Shown: one piece after another, positions 35,300 to 44,637 of the stretch
How positions within the stretch are numbered: position 1 is the stretch's first letter
Layout: each line of letters opens with the position of its first letter
Assembly: GCF_004337445.1 (NCBI RefSeq)
Contig: NZ_SJZB01000003.1
Span: forward strand, 1-62,348
DNA length: 62,348 nt
Direction of reading: 5' to 3'
Source: Parasulfuritortus cantonensis
GTDB lineage: Bacteria > Pseudomonadota > Gammaproteobacteria > Burkholderiales > Thiobacillaceae
Notes under the pieces: generated by a model
Told to the model about the DNA's origin: nothing
Seen by the model: only the letters and a program-made list of their open reading frames with translations
Database searches by the model: none
Program-made: the position numbers and the translations under genes

Positions 35300-35866
35300 T
35301 CAGAACACCGGATGGGCGACGCCGATCACGGCATCGAACGGCACGAGGCCGCTCTCGGCGTAGCGGCTGTCGAACGACGCCGGGTGGTCGCCTTGGGCGA
35401 ACAGGAATCCGTCCGGTATCGTGCCGGGCCGGATCGTGGTCAGCCGCACGCCCTTGTGGGTGTGCTCGGCGGCCTCGCCGACCAGGCGGCCGGCCACCCA
35501 GACCCGGCGGCCGTCGACGAGGATCGTGTCACCTGGGATTCCAGCCACCCGCTTGAAGAAGGTGTGCGACGGCAGGCCTTCGATGGGGCCACGGTACGTG
35601 TACAACATGTATTCGCCCCGCGCCGGCGTCCGGCCGTATTCGACGCGGGCCACGGTCCAGGGCAGCGACGGGCTGAGGTTGAACCGGTAATGCATTGCCG
35701 TCCAGACCAGGACGGGCACGATGATCAGAGTAGCCGGCCAGTAGCGCAGGGGTGAGAGCAGGAGGGCCAAGGCCTCGCGGCCGAGCCACGCAAGAAAGGC
35801 GTAGATGCGCCCGCGCGGCGCCCGCGTAAAAATGGGGTGTGGGCACGCCATCCGCCGGGCCCGCAT
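35300..35866 (-). CDS. S26-family conjugative signal peptidase (TraF/LepB type)
   Basis: 188 residues from ATG 35866, overlapping the trbI stop by one base. One N-terminal membrane helix (LLSPLRYWPATLIIVPVLVW). The catalytic Ser is in NLSPSLPWTVARV and the Lys in FFKRVAGIPGD; a late DSRYAESGLVP completes the S26 signature. It matures the pilin or another exported transfer protein; processing of the TraA propilin is the likely job. Confidence 0.9.
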   Translation of the reverse strand: MRARRMACPHPIFTRAPRGRIYAFLAWLGREALALLLSPLRYWPATLIIVPVLVWTAMHYRFNLSPSLPWTVARVEYGRTPARGEYMLYTYRGPIEGLPSHTFFKRVAGIPGDTILVDGRRVWVAGRLVGEAAEHTHKGVRLTTIRPGTIPDGFLFAQGDHPASFDSRYAESGLVPFDAVIGVAHPVF

Positions 35867-36228
35867 TACATCCCCACCTTGGCGCGCAGGAGCGGCGTCA
35901 GGTCCTGGACCTGGGCCGTCCTGGAGGCCACTGCGTTGCCAAGCAAGACAACGCACCCACACTCGTTCGAGAGCGACGCAAGAGCGGCCGGCAGGGTCTT
36001 GGCGAAATCCTGCGCGGCCGCCACGGCCTTCTTGCGGTCATCATCGGTCGCGTTCCCGTTGGCGACCAGCTTGGAGAACTGCTGTTCCTTTTCCCGGTAC
36101 ACGGACGCCAGGTCGACCACGCCGATCCGGATTTGCCGATCAATGGAAAGATAGTGGTAGAGGCCGACGGCGCCCAGTGTCAGCACGGAGTTGGCCAGCA
36201 GAATGAACATCCAGTCGCGCGCCGTCAT
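35866..36228 (-). CDS. trbI: TrbI, F-type transfer protein
   Basis: 120 residues with an N-terminal membrane anchor (WMFILLANSVLTLGAVGLYHYL) followed by RIGVVDLASVYREKEQQF and a helical periplasmic part. Size, anchor and position between traC and traW match TrbI, which affects pilus retraction. Its ATG overlaps the traC stop. Confidence 0.82.
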   Translation of the reverse strand: MTARDWMFILLANSVLTLGAVGLYHYLSIDRQIRIGVVDLASVYREKEQQFSKLVANGNATDDDRKKAVAAAQDFAKTLPAALASLSNECGCVVLLGNAVASRTAQVQDLTPLLRAKVGM

Positions 36229-38783
36229 CAGGCCGCCCTCCCGCCACGTCGTTGCAACAGAATCTCGATGGCCTCGTCGAGGCTATGCCCCTGAGCCTGC
36301 AGTTCGTCCAGGGGGGCGTTGTCCTCGTACCGATTGGTGAACAGCAACAGGGTGCGAGGATCGAGGATGAGACGCACCACACCCTCGCCCATCGGGCTGT
36401 AGACGTAGGCCTCCGAGTAGGCCCCGTCCTCCTTGCGCAGGCTGGCCAGGAGGCGCTTGCGGCCCTCGTCCAGGTGGAGCTTGCCTTCCTGGGCGAGCTT
36501 CTCGATGGATTCCCGCCGCTGCCGCAGCACGATGAGGAAATCCGACTGCGCGAAGGCGGCATGCAGGGCGTCGGAAGCGTAGTAGTGCTCCACCATCTGG
36601 GTCGCGGTGATCAGGGCGCCGCCGTATTTACGCGCTCTGAGCGCGGTCTCCTCAATGATCCGCGTCAGCGTGTTGTCGCCTTCGGTGCCCAGCTGCTGCT
36701 TCAATTCGTCGATGATGAAAAGCTTCTGCCGGTTTCGGGTAAAGAACATCTGGGAGGTGATCCGGAACAGCATGGCGATCATCACCACCCGGTGCAGGGC
36801 CGCCGACCGCTTGAGGGACTCCAACTCGATGACCAGGTGGTTGACGTCGAAGTTGATATTGGAGGGGCCGTCGAAGAACTCGGCATAGGCGCCCCCCTGG
36901 GCGTAGGGCGACAACATGGTGGCCAGGTCGTGCAGCCGGCCGTCGAAAGGGTCGTCGTCGTTGATACGGCCGCGGGCGAACCAATCGCGGATGTCGGTGA
37001 TGGTGGTGTCCCGGCCTTTCTGGTCCCAGATCCGCTTGATGACCGTGCCCACGGCCTGGTACTGGAACGGATCCAGGTCCGCGAAGGGCGCGGCCATCTT
37101 GGCCACGACGGCCTGCAGCATGTCCATGTCGTCGGTGATGCTGACGACATGGCTGAACGGGTTTACGTTAATGCCGGAGCCCTCCCGGATGTCCAGGAAC
37201 ATGCCGCCGGTCTTGCTGACCAGGCGTTCCGCGCTGCGGCCCAGGTCCAGGTGCCAGACCTTGGCGCCAGCACCCAGATAGCTCCAGGTGATCTCCTGTA
37301 GCCAGGTCGATTTGCCGGAGCCGATGCCGCCGACGATGGCGACGCCGTAGCCGCCCAAGGTGTTGTCGTAGAAGTCCAGCGAGATGAGCTGGCCGCGCCG
37401 GCCACCGAGGATCATGGTCGGCGTCGGGGTGCCGGACCACTCGGCGATCATCGGCGCCAGAGCCGTGACGTTCTCGTAGCTCTTGGACGATGGCACCTTG
37501 AAGCGGGTCAACAGTTTGAACATGGCGCCGTCCAATCCCATGGGCAGGGACGCCAGCAGGATCGTGCGCTGGATGTAGGTCATGTGGCACAACTCGAATC
37601 CCTGGTCGCGCCAGATCGACTCGGCCGCCTTATCCGCCGTCGAGGCTTGGTCCTCGGTCGGGAACAGTAGGAGCGTGTGGTAGGCCTTGACCAGGCCACC
37701 ACCACCGTCCACGACCCGCAGGGCCTCGTCCCAATCTTCCTTCTTTTCCTGGAGGTCGGGCATGAGCGGGGCCATTTTGGACTGGGCGTTTTGCGTCGCC
37801 CGGGCCTGGTTCATCACCACGCTGGCCTTGGTGCCGGAGGGATCGGTGAAATACGCCCCCATGGTCAGCAGGAAGGGGCAGGGATACTGCAACGAGGACT
37901 GGGTCAGGTCGCCGATCAGCGCACCCATGCGCCCCAGGGAGAACCGCTTCGGATAGCCCTTCACCGCATAGGCACGCATCTCGACAGGCAGGTCCGGGTG
38001 GCGGGTATTGGTGAACCGCAGGCCTCGGCCGTGTTCGGTCTGCAGCGTATCGAAGTCGACCATCTGGGCGTTGAGCAGGCGCCCCTGGTCGTAGTTGAAT
38101 GAAGGCAGGTCGCTGTGCAGCCGGTGCGGGTTGCAGAAGTCGGCGCACCAGTTCAGGAGGTCGCCCGCCTCCCATTCACGGGCTGGAAAACCGGCCCCTC
38201 GCAAGGTGGTCACCATACCGGCTCTGGAGTTCAGAAGTTCCTGTATGCGGGCGTGGTCGTTGAAGCGGATCGGAACGGTGACCGACAACACCAGGCGGAA
38301 ATCACGCAGCAGGTAGGAGTAACCACGGGTCAGGGACTGGTGGGCGGCCCTGGCCAAATGCTCGAATCTTCGCCGGGCCAGGGTCCGGTAGATGTTCTTG
38401 TTGCGGGCCGGCCGGCCCGCCTCGTCGGAACGTTCCTTGATATCTGAATCAGACACCCGGAGATTGGCGTACTGCGTCAGCCTGCGTCGTATATGCGGCG
38501 TGCCGAACAAATGGAACTGCAGGCCGGTGCCGACCGGCCAGCCATGCAACAATCCTTCCAGGATGTCGGCCATGGACTGATCGGATCCGGACTGGGGTGC
38601 CAACTCGAGACAGAACCCGACCTGGTTGCCCAGGATGAAAAGGTTGGTGTCGCTGTCCCAACTCCGATACGGTAAGTAAGTGGAAAACTGCTGCGAATCG
38701 CCGCCGTCCTCTTCTTCCGCCCTCGGCTTGAATAGGCCGGCCAGCCAATCCAGCCAGCCCGGGAGGGTCGCGTTCGTGTCCAT
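36228..38783 (-). CDS. traC: TraC, type IV secretion ATPase (VirB4-like)
   Basis: 851 residues, the usual TraC size. Peripheral inner-membrane ATPase that powers pilus assembly. The N-terminal TraC domain (QQFSTYLPYRSWDSDTNLFI) is followed by the motor with Walker A GGIGSGKS (about 484-491), Walker B region LFIIDELKQQLG, and ATQMVEHYYAS. It lies 3 bp after traV. Confidence 0.95.
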   Translation of the reverse strand: MDTNATLPGWLDWLAGLFKPRAEEEDGGDSQQFSTYLPYRSWDSDTNLFILGNQVGFCLELAPQSGSDQSMADILEGLLHGWPVGTGLQFHLFGTPHIRRRLTQYANLRVSDSDIKERSDEAGRPARNKNIYRTLARRRFEHLARAAHQSLTRGYSYLLRDFRLVLSVTVPIRFNDHARIQELLNSRAGMVTTLRGAGFPAREWEAGDLLNWCADFCNPHRLHSDLPSFNYDQGRLLNAQMVDFDTLQTEHGRGLRFTNTRHPDLPVEMRAYAVKGYPKRFSLGRMGALIGDLTQSSLQYPCPFLLTMGAYFTDPSGTKASVVMNQARATQNAQSKMAPLMPDLQEKKEDWDEALRVVDGGGGLVKAYHTLLLFPTEDQASTADKAAESIWRDQGFELCHMTYIQRTILLASLPMGLDGAMFKLLTRFKVPSSKSYENVTALAPMIAEWSGTPTPTMILGGRRGQLISLDFYDNTLGGYGVAIVGGIGSGKSTWLQEITWSYLGAGAKVWHLDLGRSAERLVSKTGGMFLDIREGSGINVNPFSHVVSITDDMDMLQAVVAKMAAPFADLDPFQYQAVGTVIKRIWDQKGRDTTITDIRDWFARGRINDDDPFDGRLHDLATMLSPYAQGGAYAEFFDGPSNINFDVNHLVIELESLKRSAALHRVVMIAMLFRITSQMFFTRNRQKLFIIDELKQQLGTEGDNTLTRIIEETALRARKYGGALITATQMVEHYYASDALHAAFAQSDFLIVLRQRRESIEKLAQEGKLHLDEGRKRLLASLRKEDGAYSEAYVYSPMGEGVVRLILDPRTLLLFTNRYEDNAPLDELQAQGHSLDEAIEILLQRRGGRAA

Positions 38784-38786
38784 GGT

Positions 38787-39370
38787 TCAGCGTGTGGGAA
38801 CGAAGGGGAGGCCGGCACCGGCGGCGGGGGCGCGGGCGGGAGTGAGGGCGGGGACCAGCGTGGGAACGGCCGTGGCGGCAGCCGGCGGCTCTTCTTCGCG
38901 GGACTCCGCCGAAGAGGAGGCTGGCGGCGCCTTGAGCGTCGCGGAGAACCCGGCATGAGCCCGTTCGCGCACATGCTCCATCATCCAGTTGCCATCATCC
39001 AGCCGGACGACGATCCAGGCGTCCTCGTGCAGATCGCCATCGGCGTCCTGCCAGGGCGCCACCCAGATGCGCTGTGTGTTGGGACGGGTCCGGAGGGGGA
39101 CAGGCTCGCCGTCGGCCGCTGCGGAGGCAACCAGCCGTGTGGGCGGGCGCGAGTCGGCGCGATGGGGGCGGGCGTTTGGGATTCCAACGCCGGATCCGCA
39201 ACCTTGTTCTGGCCCTGCACGCTCTCCTCATACACCTGGCTCATCGGCTTGCAGGTCACGCCCTCGCTCAACGGGCAGGACAGCCGGTCACTGGAGCCGG
39301 ACAAGCCGCTCAGAGTAGAACAGCCGCCCACCAGGAGCAGGACCGGCAGAAGGGATGCATGGCGCTTCAT
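38787..39370 (-). pseudogene. traV: TraV, outer-membrane core-complex lipoprotein (frameshifted)
   Basis: VirB7-like lipoprotein. The signal is LLPVLLLVGGC (Cys17), followed by the family sequence LSCPLSEGVTCKPMSQVYEES. The second part contains RIWVAPWQDADGDLHED, the core TraV motif, in a different frame. Adding one base to the five-G run 39164-39168 (plus strand) joins QTPAP to HRADSRPP and gives about 194 residues. As written, the product loses its C-terminal half. Confidence 0.85.
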
Positions 39371-40131
39371 TGTGATACCTCTGAGATGGCATTGGAGGTT
39401 TGCCCGGCCGCCAGCCAGGCGGCCAGGTCGCGGGCGTTCATCGCCCCCATGGAGACGCGCCCGTCAGCGGATACCAGACCCGGAGTGCCGCGGATGCCGA
39501 AGCGGTTGGCCAGGTCGAGGTTTCGCCGCATCACCCGCTCCGCGTCGCAGGACGGCGCCGCAGCCTTGGGTTGTTCGCCGCGCAACATCCAGGCGGACCA
39601 GGCGGCTTGACGATCAGCCGCACACCAGATGTCCCGTGCGATGGCCATCGAACCCTCCTGCAGGGGCAACACCACGACGTGGATGTCCACGTCGGGCAGC
39701 ACCGCTAGGGTTTTCTCCATCTGGCGGCAGTGGATACAGGCCGGGTCGGAGAACACGTAGACCACGCGCCGTCCCTGCCCCTGGGCGACGCCGGCGTCGA
39801 GCAGCTGGTCGGCGGCGATCGCCGACACGTCGACCCTGGCCAACTCCTGGAGGCGTTCCTCGGTCAGGTCGCGGTTGGCGGCCAGGTCGAAGATGTGGCC
39901 GAACAGGAAGTAGGTGCCGCTGGCGTCGACGTAGACCAGCTTGCGACCCATGGCCAGTTCGTAGACGCCGGGAAGCCCGCTCTCGCGTACCGCATCGATC
40001 CGGGTGGCGGGATAACGAGCCGCCAGGGTCGCCATCACCTGGTCCGGAGAAGAGTAGGCCGGCACCTCGGCCGCCTGGCTGACGGCCGCCAGGGCGGCCA
40101 AGGCAACTACGGTGAGGAGACGCTTGATCAT
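39367..40131 (-). CDS. DsbC-like disulfide isomerase of the transfer operon
   Basis: 254 residues with signal peptide MIKRLLTVVALAALAAVSQA. An N-terminal DsbC dimerisation domain is followed by a thioredoxin fold with active site CIHC (132-135) in FSDPACIHCRQMEK and cis-Pro loop IRGTPGLVS. The usual DsbC site is CGYC; the different central pair should change redox potential. It probably folds the Cys-rich TraN, TraU and TraH. It overlaps traV and traB by 4 bases each. Confidence 0.9.
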   Translation of the reverse strand: MIKRLLTVVALAALAAVSQAAEVPAYSSPDQVMATLAARYPATRIDAVRESGLPGVYELAMGRKLVYVDASGTYFLFGHIFDLAANRDLTEERLQELARVDVSAIAADQLLDAGVAQGQGRRVVYVFSDPACIHCRQMEKTLAVLPDVDIHVVVLPLQEGSMAIARDIWCAADRQAAWSAWMLRGEQPKAAAPSCDAERVMRRNLDLANRFGIRGTPGLVSADGRVSMGAMNARDLAAWLAAGQTSNAISEVSQ

Positions 40132-41492
40132 TGGTCACCCCGACGCATCGACAACAGGTCCGGTTGGTCCGGCAGCGGGACATCCAGGCTCGTGCCGCGC
40201 GTGAACGCGATGTCGACCTGCCGCTGGGCATCGATCTCGATTACCGGGTAGGACTTGTCGGCAAGGGAGATGTAATACTGGGCCAGTCGGTCCATGGCAG
40301 TGTTCACGCCCTGGGCCATGCCTGTCTGGAATTCCTTGCCCGGATCTGCTTCGGTGACGGTGGTACCGAGTGCCGTGACGCCTGTGGTGGAGGACTGGTA
40401 GACGATGCCGCGGCCGATGCCCGACACCACGCCTGCGAGTAGTGCATTGGCCAAAATCTGCCCCTGTTTGCTCACCAGCCGGCCGCGCATGCCGACCTTG
40501 CCGTCCTCGCCGTAGACCGTGCCGGACACGTTCTGCTCCAGGACTTGGCCATCATGGCGGACACAGGACAGTTTCTCCAGACGGAAATACGCCCGCTCGG
40601 ACGACAGGTCGCCGTAGGCGGCCGTAGTCACCATGCAATCCTTGACGTTGGCACGCCAGTGGTTGGGCAGCCAAGCGAGATCTTCGATATGCAGGAACAC
40701 CGGCAGCGGATTGGATTGGCCGCTGCCGCTGGTGGGGGCGTCAATACCGCCCAGGAGGCGAGCCTTCACAAAACCGATCGGCAGGAAGGTCTTGCCGACC
40801 TGACGCTGGGAATCTTTGTCGGGTTTGCCAGCTTGGTCCGCTTTGCCGGATGGCGGAAGCGCCGGCGTGGCCTGCGGGCCACCTTGAGGAGCGGCAGCCG
40901 GCGCCTGGGGCGCCCGGAAGGCGGCCAGGCTGATGCGACCAATGCCGGGACGCGGCGGCAACGGGGCCGCGACCGGAACGGTTGTGGCGGGTGCGGTTGT
41001 GGCGGCCTGGCCGGGCACCGGCGGCGGGATGAATTTCGGGCCTGGCCTGGCCTGGCCGGGATTCGACGGCGAACCGGGCGGATAGTCGGCCCGCGCGGGA
41101 GCCGCACCCTTGCCGGCCTCCTGCTGGTGTTTCAATTCCTCTTCCAGTTTCTGTAGACGAGCGACCAGTTCTTTGTTCTGGGTATCGCTCTCGCTGACCC
41201 GCCCCTTCAGCACAGCGATATCGTCGCCGGCCTTGTACAGCCAGCGCTGGGCATCGGTGACCACCTCACCGGGAGCCGTGATGGCCTTGACCGCGACCTT
41301 GCCGGGATCCACGCCCTCCTTCTGCTCCGACTTGGGCTTTGAGCCAGACGACAACAGCAGCACGAAGAGCCCCCAGAGCCCGATCACCAGCACCAGGATG
41401 ATGGCCAACTGGGCGCGGCGAGAGTTCTTGAGGCCGCGCATGCCGGACCAGGCCGGCGCGACGCCCGGGGTTTTGGCGGAAGAATTAGTCAC
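40128..41492 (-). CDS. traB: TraB, VirB10-like core-complex protein
   Basis: 454 residues. An N-terminal cytoplasmic stretch and a single membrane helix (LAIILVLVIGLWGLFVLLL) come first. A coiled coil (KNKELVARLQKLEEELK-type heptads near 100-125) and a long Pro/Ala-rich periplasmic linker (about 130-230) follow, then the C-terminal VirB10/TraB beta-barrel domain (FLPIGFVKARLLGGIDAPTSG). It spans both membranes, linking TraK/TraV to the inner membrane. Confidence 0.94.
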   Translation of the reverse strand: MTNSSAKTPGVAPAWSGMRGLKNSRRAQLAIILVLVIGLWGLFVLLLSSGSKPKSEQKEGVDPGKVAVKAITAPGEVVTDAQRWLYKAGDDIAVLKGRVSESDTQNKELVARLQKLEEELKHQQEAGKGAAPARADYPPGSPSNPGQARPGPKFIPPPVPGQAATTAPATTVPVAAPLPPRPGIGRISLAAFRAPQAPAAAPQGGPQATPALPPSGKADQAGKPDKDSQRQVGKTFLPIGFVKARLLGGIDAPTSGSGQSNPLPVFLHIEDLAWLPNHWRANVKDCMVTTAAYGDLSSERAYFRLEKLSCVRHDGQVLEQNVSGTVYGEDGKVGMRGRLVSKQGQILANALLAGVVSGIGRGIVYQSSTTGVTALGTTVTEADPGKEFQTGMAQGVNTAMDRLAQYYISLADKSYPVIEIDAQRQVDIAFTRGTSLDVPLPDQPDLLSMRRGDQ

Positions 41493-42231
41493 CGCGCCGC
41501 TCCCTGATCACATGGATCCGGGTGGTGTCGCCCGGCTCCAGGGCCTCGCGCTCCACCGCCACGGCGGCCACGTCGGTGTCGAAGAACTCCCGTGCATCGA
41601 GCACCATCGGTGCATCAGAGATGTTGGTTAGCGAATACACGGTGCCAGCCAGGTACGGGTTCATGACCCGCCTCATCTCGACGAAGCGAGCTTCCTGCCA
41701 CAGTTGGACCGGCCGTCCCAGGTTGACGGCGGTGTAGCCCGCGGGCACGGTCCTTGCGCGTAGGGCCAATTCCATGGCCTTGATCTCGCGGATCCGATCA
41801 GGTGCTGCGTCAGCCGCCGCCGGCGGGGTATCGAGCGGCAGCGATCGGTCCTTCAACACGACCGTGTCGCTGGGGATGTCGAAGGGAGTGAGCAGCAGGG
41901 TGTAGACCGTTCCCTTCTCGGTTTTGACGAAGATGTTGATCGGTTTGCCCGGCGTCGCCATCGCCGACGGGATGACATACAGTTCGCCGCTGGCCGCATC
42001 GGGAGAAGCCATCAGTTCGCCAGCCTGGTTGTCGGGCGAATAGATGGAGCCGAACACCTCCAGGATGCGCGCCCCCTCGACCTTGATGCGCGACGTTTCC
42101 CGCACGGCGATCCGGGCCGACACGGCGCCGTCGGGCTTGACCTCGTATTGCTGCAATGCCCAGGCCGGTGCCTGGACCATGGCCAGCGCGGCCAGGCAGA
42201 AGGCGAGGCTATTGTTCCAGTTCGTTTTCAT
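41485..42231 (-). CDS. traK: TraK, VirB9-like core-complex secretin
   Basis: 248 residues from ATG 42231, chosen because the signal peptide starts there (SLAFCLAALAMVQAPAWA). The TraK/VirB9-like domain includes RILEVFGSIYSPDN and FVKTEKGTVYTLLLTPFDIP. It overlaps traE upstream by 23 bases and traB downstream by 8. It forms the outer-membrane ring with TraV and TraB. Confidence 0.92.
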   Translation of the reverse strand: MKTNWNNSLAFCLAALAMVQAPAWALQQYEVKPDGAVSARIAVRETSRIKVEGARILEVFGSIYSPDNQAGELMASPDAASGELYVIPSAMATPGKPINIFVKTEKGTVYTLLLTPFDIPSDTVVLKDRSLPLDTPPAAADAAPDRIREIKAMELALRARTVPAGYTAVNLGRPVQLWQEARFVEMRRVMNPYLAGTVYSLTNISDAPMVLDAREFFDTDVAAVAVEREALEPGDTTRIHVIRERRGD

Positions 42232-42826
42232 CGTCAGTCTCCGTCTCGGCCAGGACGGCCTTGAAGTCATCGATCTTTACCCGCCTGAACTTGATGAGTT
42301 GGGCCTGGCCGCCCACGATCGAGAAACGTGCCAGGTAATGGCGAAGTTCGTTCTTCACCACAGTGCCGTTGATCGTCACCTTGAGATACCCGGTCAGGAT
42401 GGCGGCCAAAGCATCCGGGGCCGCCTTGGCCACGCGCACGTCGAATGACGTGGAAGCGTTGTCCCGGCGGATCTTTTCGGCGTTGATACGCAGTTTCTGC
42501 TGCAGGGCGCCGTGATAGTCCGGGTGCGCCAGCTTGAGCAACAGGTCGGATTTGTAGGCCACGTTGTCGGGCGTGACATCTAACGACAGGAACGATACCC
42601 ACTGGGCCATCTGGGTCAGGTAGGTATCCGACGCGGTGCCGTTCGTGATCCAGAACGACTTCTCGATGTTCGGCGGTGTCACGACGGTCCGGCTGGAGCC
42701 CATGCTCGACCAGACGAGCATGAGCGCCAGGATCAGCAAGAGGATCAGGCCGGCCACGGCCAGCCAGAGGTTTTTGTTCTGAGTGCTCAGGACCTGGACG
42801 TCGGCCTCGTATGCGTCTTTTTTCAT
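42209..42826 (-). CDS. traE: TraE, VirB5/VirB8-like pilus assembly protein
   Basis: 205 residues from ATG 42826, preceded by AGGAAGGA. One N-terminal membrane helix (LAVAGLILLLILALMLVW) and a periplasmic NTF2-like domain with FWITNGTASDTYLTQMAQW. Inner-membrane component of the F-type channel. It lies 13 bp after traL. Confidence 0.92.
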   Translation of the reverse strand: MKKDAYEADVQVLSTQNKNLWLAVAGLILLLILALMLVWSSMGSSRTVVTPPNIEKSFWITNGTASDTYLTQMAQWVSFLSLDVTPDNVAYKSDLLLKLAHPDYHGALQQKLRINAEKIRRDNASTSFDVRVAKAAPDALAAILTGYLKVTINGTVVKNELRHYLARFSIVGGQAQLIKFRRVKIDDFKAVLAETETDDENELEQ

Positions 42827-42839
42827 CGTTCCTTCCTGG

Positions 42840-43142
42840 TCAGCCCGCCAACTCACGGTAGTGGGAGGGGGGTATCACGCCACGCGGTATGAGCAACATC
42901 AGTTCCTGGGGCAGCCACCAGTACAGGAAATGCCACAGGTAGCCGGTGTGCCGCATGGCCTTCAGCTTGGAGATCCGGGAACTGGCGTAGTACCCCAGGG
43001 CGGCACAGACGAAGAGTCCCCACATGGTCCCTTTCACGAACCCCAGGAAGAGGAAAAAGATGAACGTGATAGACACGTCCATCTCCCACAACCCGAGTTT
43101 CCAAGGATCGTCCAGGTGCCGAAGGATGCGGCTGCCTTCCAT
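42840..43142 (-). CDS. traL: TraL, VirB3-like pilus assembly protein
   Basis: 100 residues. The start RHLDDPWKLGLWEMD is typical of TraL; two close membrane helices (VSITFIFFLFLGFVKGTMW and LFVCAALGYYA) and a basic C-terminus follow. Inner-membrane protein between traA and traE, 3 bp after the pilin gene. Confidence 0.92.
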   Translation of the reverse strand: MEGSRILRHLDDPWKLGLWEMDVSITFIFFLFLGFVKGTMWGLFVCAALGYYASSRISKLKAMRHTGYLWHFLYWWLPQELMLLIPRGVIPPSHYRELAG

Positions 43143-43145
43143 GGG

Positions 43146-43517
43146 TCAGAGCATCGCGCCCGCAACGGCAAAGCCGGCGGTCAGGCCGACGGCGGCGAAG
43201 ATCGCCAAGCCGATGTAGCCGAGTACCGGCGCGAAGTTGCGCAGGGCGGCCAGACCGATCAAGGCCACCAGGAAGCCGATGACGATCACCAGGGCCTTGA
43301 GGCCGGTGTTCATGTCGGCGAACTGCTGGATGGCCGCCTGCATGGGGCCGAGGCCGGTGGCGGCGCCGACGTTGCCCATGTCGAGGCTGATGGCCAGGGC
43401 GTCGCCGGTCACGGCAGCCAGGCCGAGCACACTGGCGACGTACCAGGCGGTGGTCTTGGTGTCGATGGCGTGTTTGGCCTGGACCAGGCGGGCGGAAACT
43501 ACTTTGGCGAGTTTCAT
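43146..43517 (-). CDS. traA: TraA-like F-type pilin precursor
   Basis: 123 residues, the size of an F-type propilin. A long positively charged leader (MKLAKVVSARLVQAKHAIDT) precedes the first hydrophobic segment and a probable processing site near ALA/ISLD (about residue 41). Two membrane helices follow (LKALVIVIGFLVALIGLAAL, YIGLAIFAAVGLTAGFAV). AAGGAG lies 9 bases upstream of the ATG, one of the strongest ribosome-binding sites here, as expected for an abundant protein. Confidence 0.85.
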   Translation of the reverse strand: MKLAKVVSARLVQAKHAIDTKTTAWYVASVLGLAAVTGDALAISLDMGNVGAATGLGPMQAAIQQFADMNTGLKALVIVIGFLVALIGLAALRNFAPVLGYIGLAIFAAVGLTAGFAVAGAML

Positions 43518-43520
43518 GAT

Positions 43521-43781
43521 TTACTCCTTGGGAATATTGAGTGAGCTGAAAACGGTCCGCGCGGTGCGGTCCAATGCCCGTTGCGGGAGATCCTCGATCT
43601 CCAGGGCCTCCAGCACGACGGCTGAGACGACATCCTTGAGATCGAAGCGCACCCCGTTCGGGTCGCTTTGATGACCGTATGTGAGCCTCTGGAGCTTTTT
43701 GAGCTTGTCGAAGGCTGCTTCAGAAACCAGGATCGAACGAAAGCCCGGAGTGACTTTCTTAACGCGTGTATCGTCGTTCAA
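43521..43781 (-). CDS. Small hypothetical protein ahead of traA
   Basis: 86 residues, soluble. It has an RHH-like pattern (FRSILVSEAAFDKLKKL, DLKDVVSAVVLEALE), strand then two helices, so it may be a DNA-binding regulator of the transfer operon. It lies between the transglycosylase and pilin genes, 3 bp before traA. The assignment as regulator is tentative. Confidence 0.6.
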   Translation of the reverse strand: MNDDTRVKKVTPGFRSILVSEAAFDKLKKLQRLTYGHQSDPNGVRFDLKDVVSAVVLEALEIEDLPQRALDRTARTVFSSLNIPKE

Positions 43782-43800
43782 GGCTTTCCCTCCATCTGGA

Positions 43801-44268
43801 TCAGTGGAACTCGTCGCGGGGTCCGGAGCATTTGCCGGTGCGCTCCAGGTTCAGGCGGGCGCGGTAGACCGCCCAGGCGTAGTCGCTGCGGGCCTTGCGG
43901 CAGGCATGGCCCTTCAGCTTCGTGCAGGCGGCGTTGTAGGCGCCGACCGCCTCCCAGGTGTCGCCGTATTTCGCCTTCATTTCGGCGAGCACGTACGCAC
44001 CCATGTAGATGTTGGTGCAGGCATCGAATAGGAGGGCGGGATCCAGGCCGAAGCGAGCCGCATGGCTTGGCATCACCTGCATGACGCCGCGCGCACCGAC
44101 CGGACTGACTGCGTTGATGTTCATGGAGGACTCGACACAGGCGATGGCCCCTAATTCCATCGGATCGAGGCCGTAGGCCCGGGCCGCGTCGCCCCAGCAC
44201 TCGGCATCGGCGGACCGGGTAAGTCCGATCGACATGATCGAAACCAGAAGAAATGAAACTAGGCGCAT
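43801..44268 (-). CDS. VirB1-like lytic transglycosylase
   Basis: 155 residues with a signal peptide (FLLVSIMSIGLTRSADA). The SLT domain has the catalytic Glu in IACVESSMNINAVSP, then GARGVMQVMPSHAARFGL and the late AVGAYNAAC. It opens the cell wall for assembly of the transfer apparatus. It is the first gene of the leftward operon, so the operon promoter should lie in 44269-44693. Confidence 0.93.
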   Translation of the reverse strand: MRLVSFLLVSIMSIGLTRSADAECWGDAARAYGLDPMELGAIACVESSMNINAVSPVGARGVMQVMPSHAARFGLDPALLFDACTNIYMGAYVLAEMKAKYGDTWEAVGAYNAACTKLKGHACRKARSDYAWAVYRARLNLERTGKCSGPRDEFH

Positions 44269-44321
44269 TGACAGTACTGGATTTGCAATGCGCTCACCCT
44301 AACCGGTTGACTACTGATAAA

Positions 44322-44343
44322 TCCGATAAAAATAAAACGAATT
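44322..44343 (+). repeat. Left arm of a 22-bp perfect inverted repeat
   Basis: Begins TCCGATAAAAATAAAAC and ends GAATT. The exact inverse lies at 44638-44659. The arms enclose a 294-bp non-coding segment. Confidence 0.92.
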
Positions 44344-44637
44344 AATAGCCTAGCGGTGCTGTATAATGTTTGCCCCGCCCAGGCGGGCACGGTTTAATAA
44401 CGCAATATAAACAATGCGTTAAGAAACGTGACGGGTATGAAAATGGTGTGCAACGGCCAGCAAGACAAAAAATAAAATTGTAAGTGGCCGAACCAAAGGG
44501 CGGCCCGATCGCTTAATTCCCGCGCTCGGGCCTAAAGGCGAAAACAGAAAAAGCTACGGTAAAACAACGGGATAAAGGTAACCCCATAGGGCAAGGGGAA
44601 AAACGGGGCCAGCATTATACGCGCCCGACATCGTGGA
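44344..44637 (+). ncRNA. Candidate structured RNA or oriT core between the two transfer operons
   Basis: No frame of note. A perfect TATAAT lies at 44362-44367, although no good -35 precedes it. Downstream, read rightward, is a chain of perfect stems: CCCGC/GCGGG (44374-44387), TAACGCA/TGCGTTA (44398-44421), CGGCCA/TGGCCG (44454-44490), GGCCCGA/TCGGGCC (44502-44532) and CCCC/GGGG (44582-44598). The loops are A-rich, as in folded RNAs. Because the segment sits between the transfer operon and the relaxase module it may instead, or also, be the origin of transfer. No known RNA family recognised. Confidence 0.4.
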
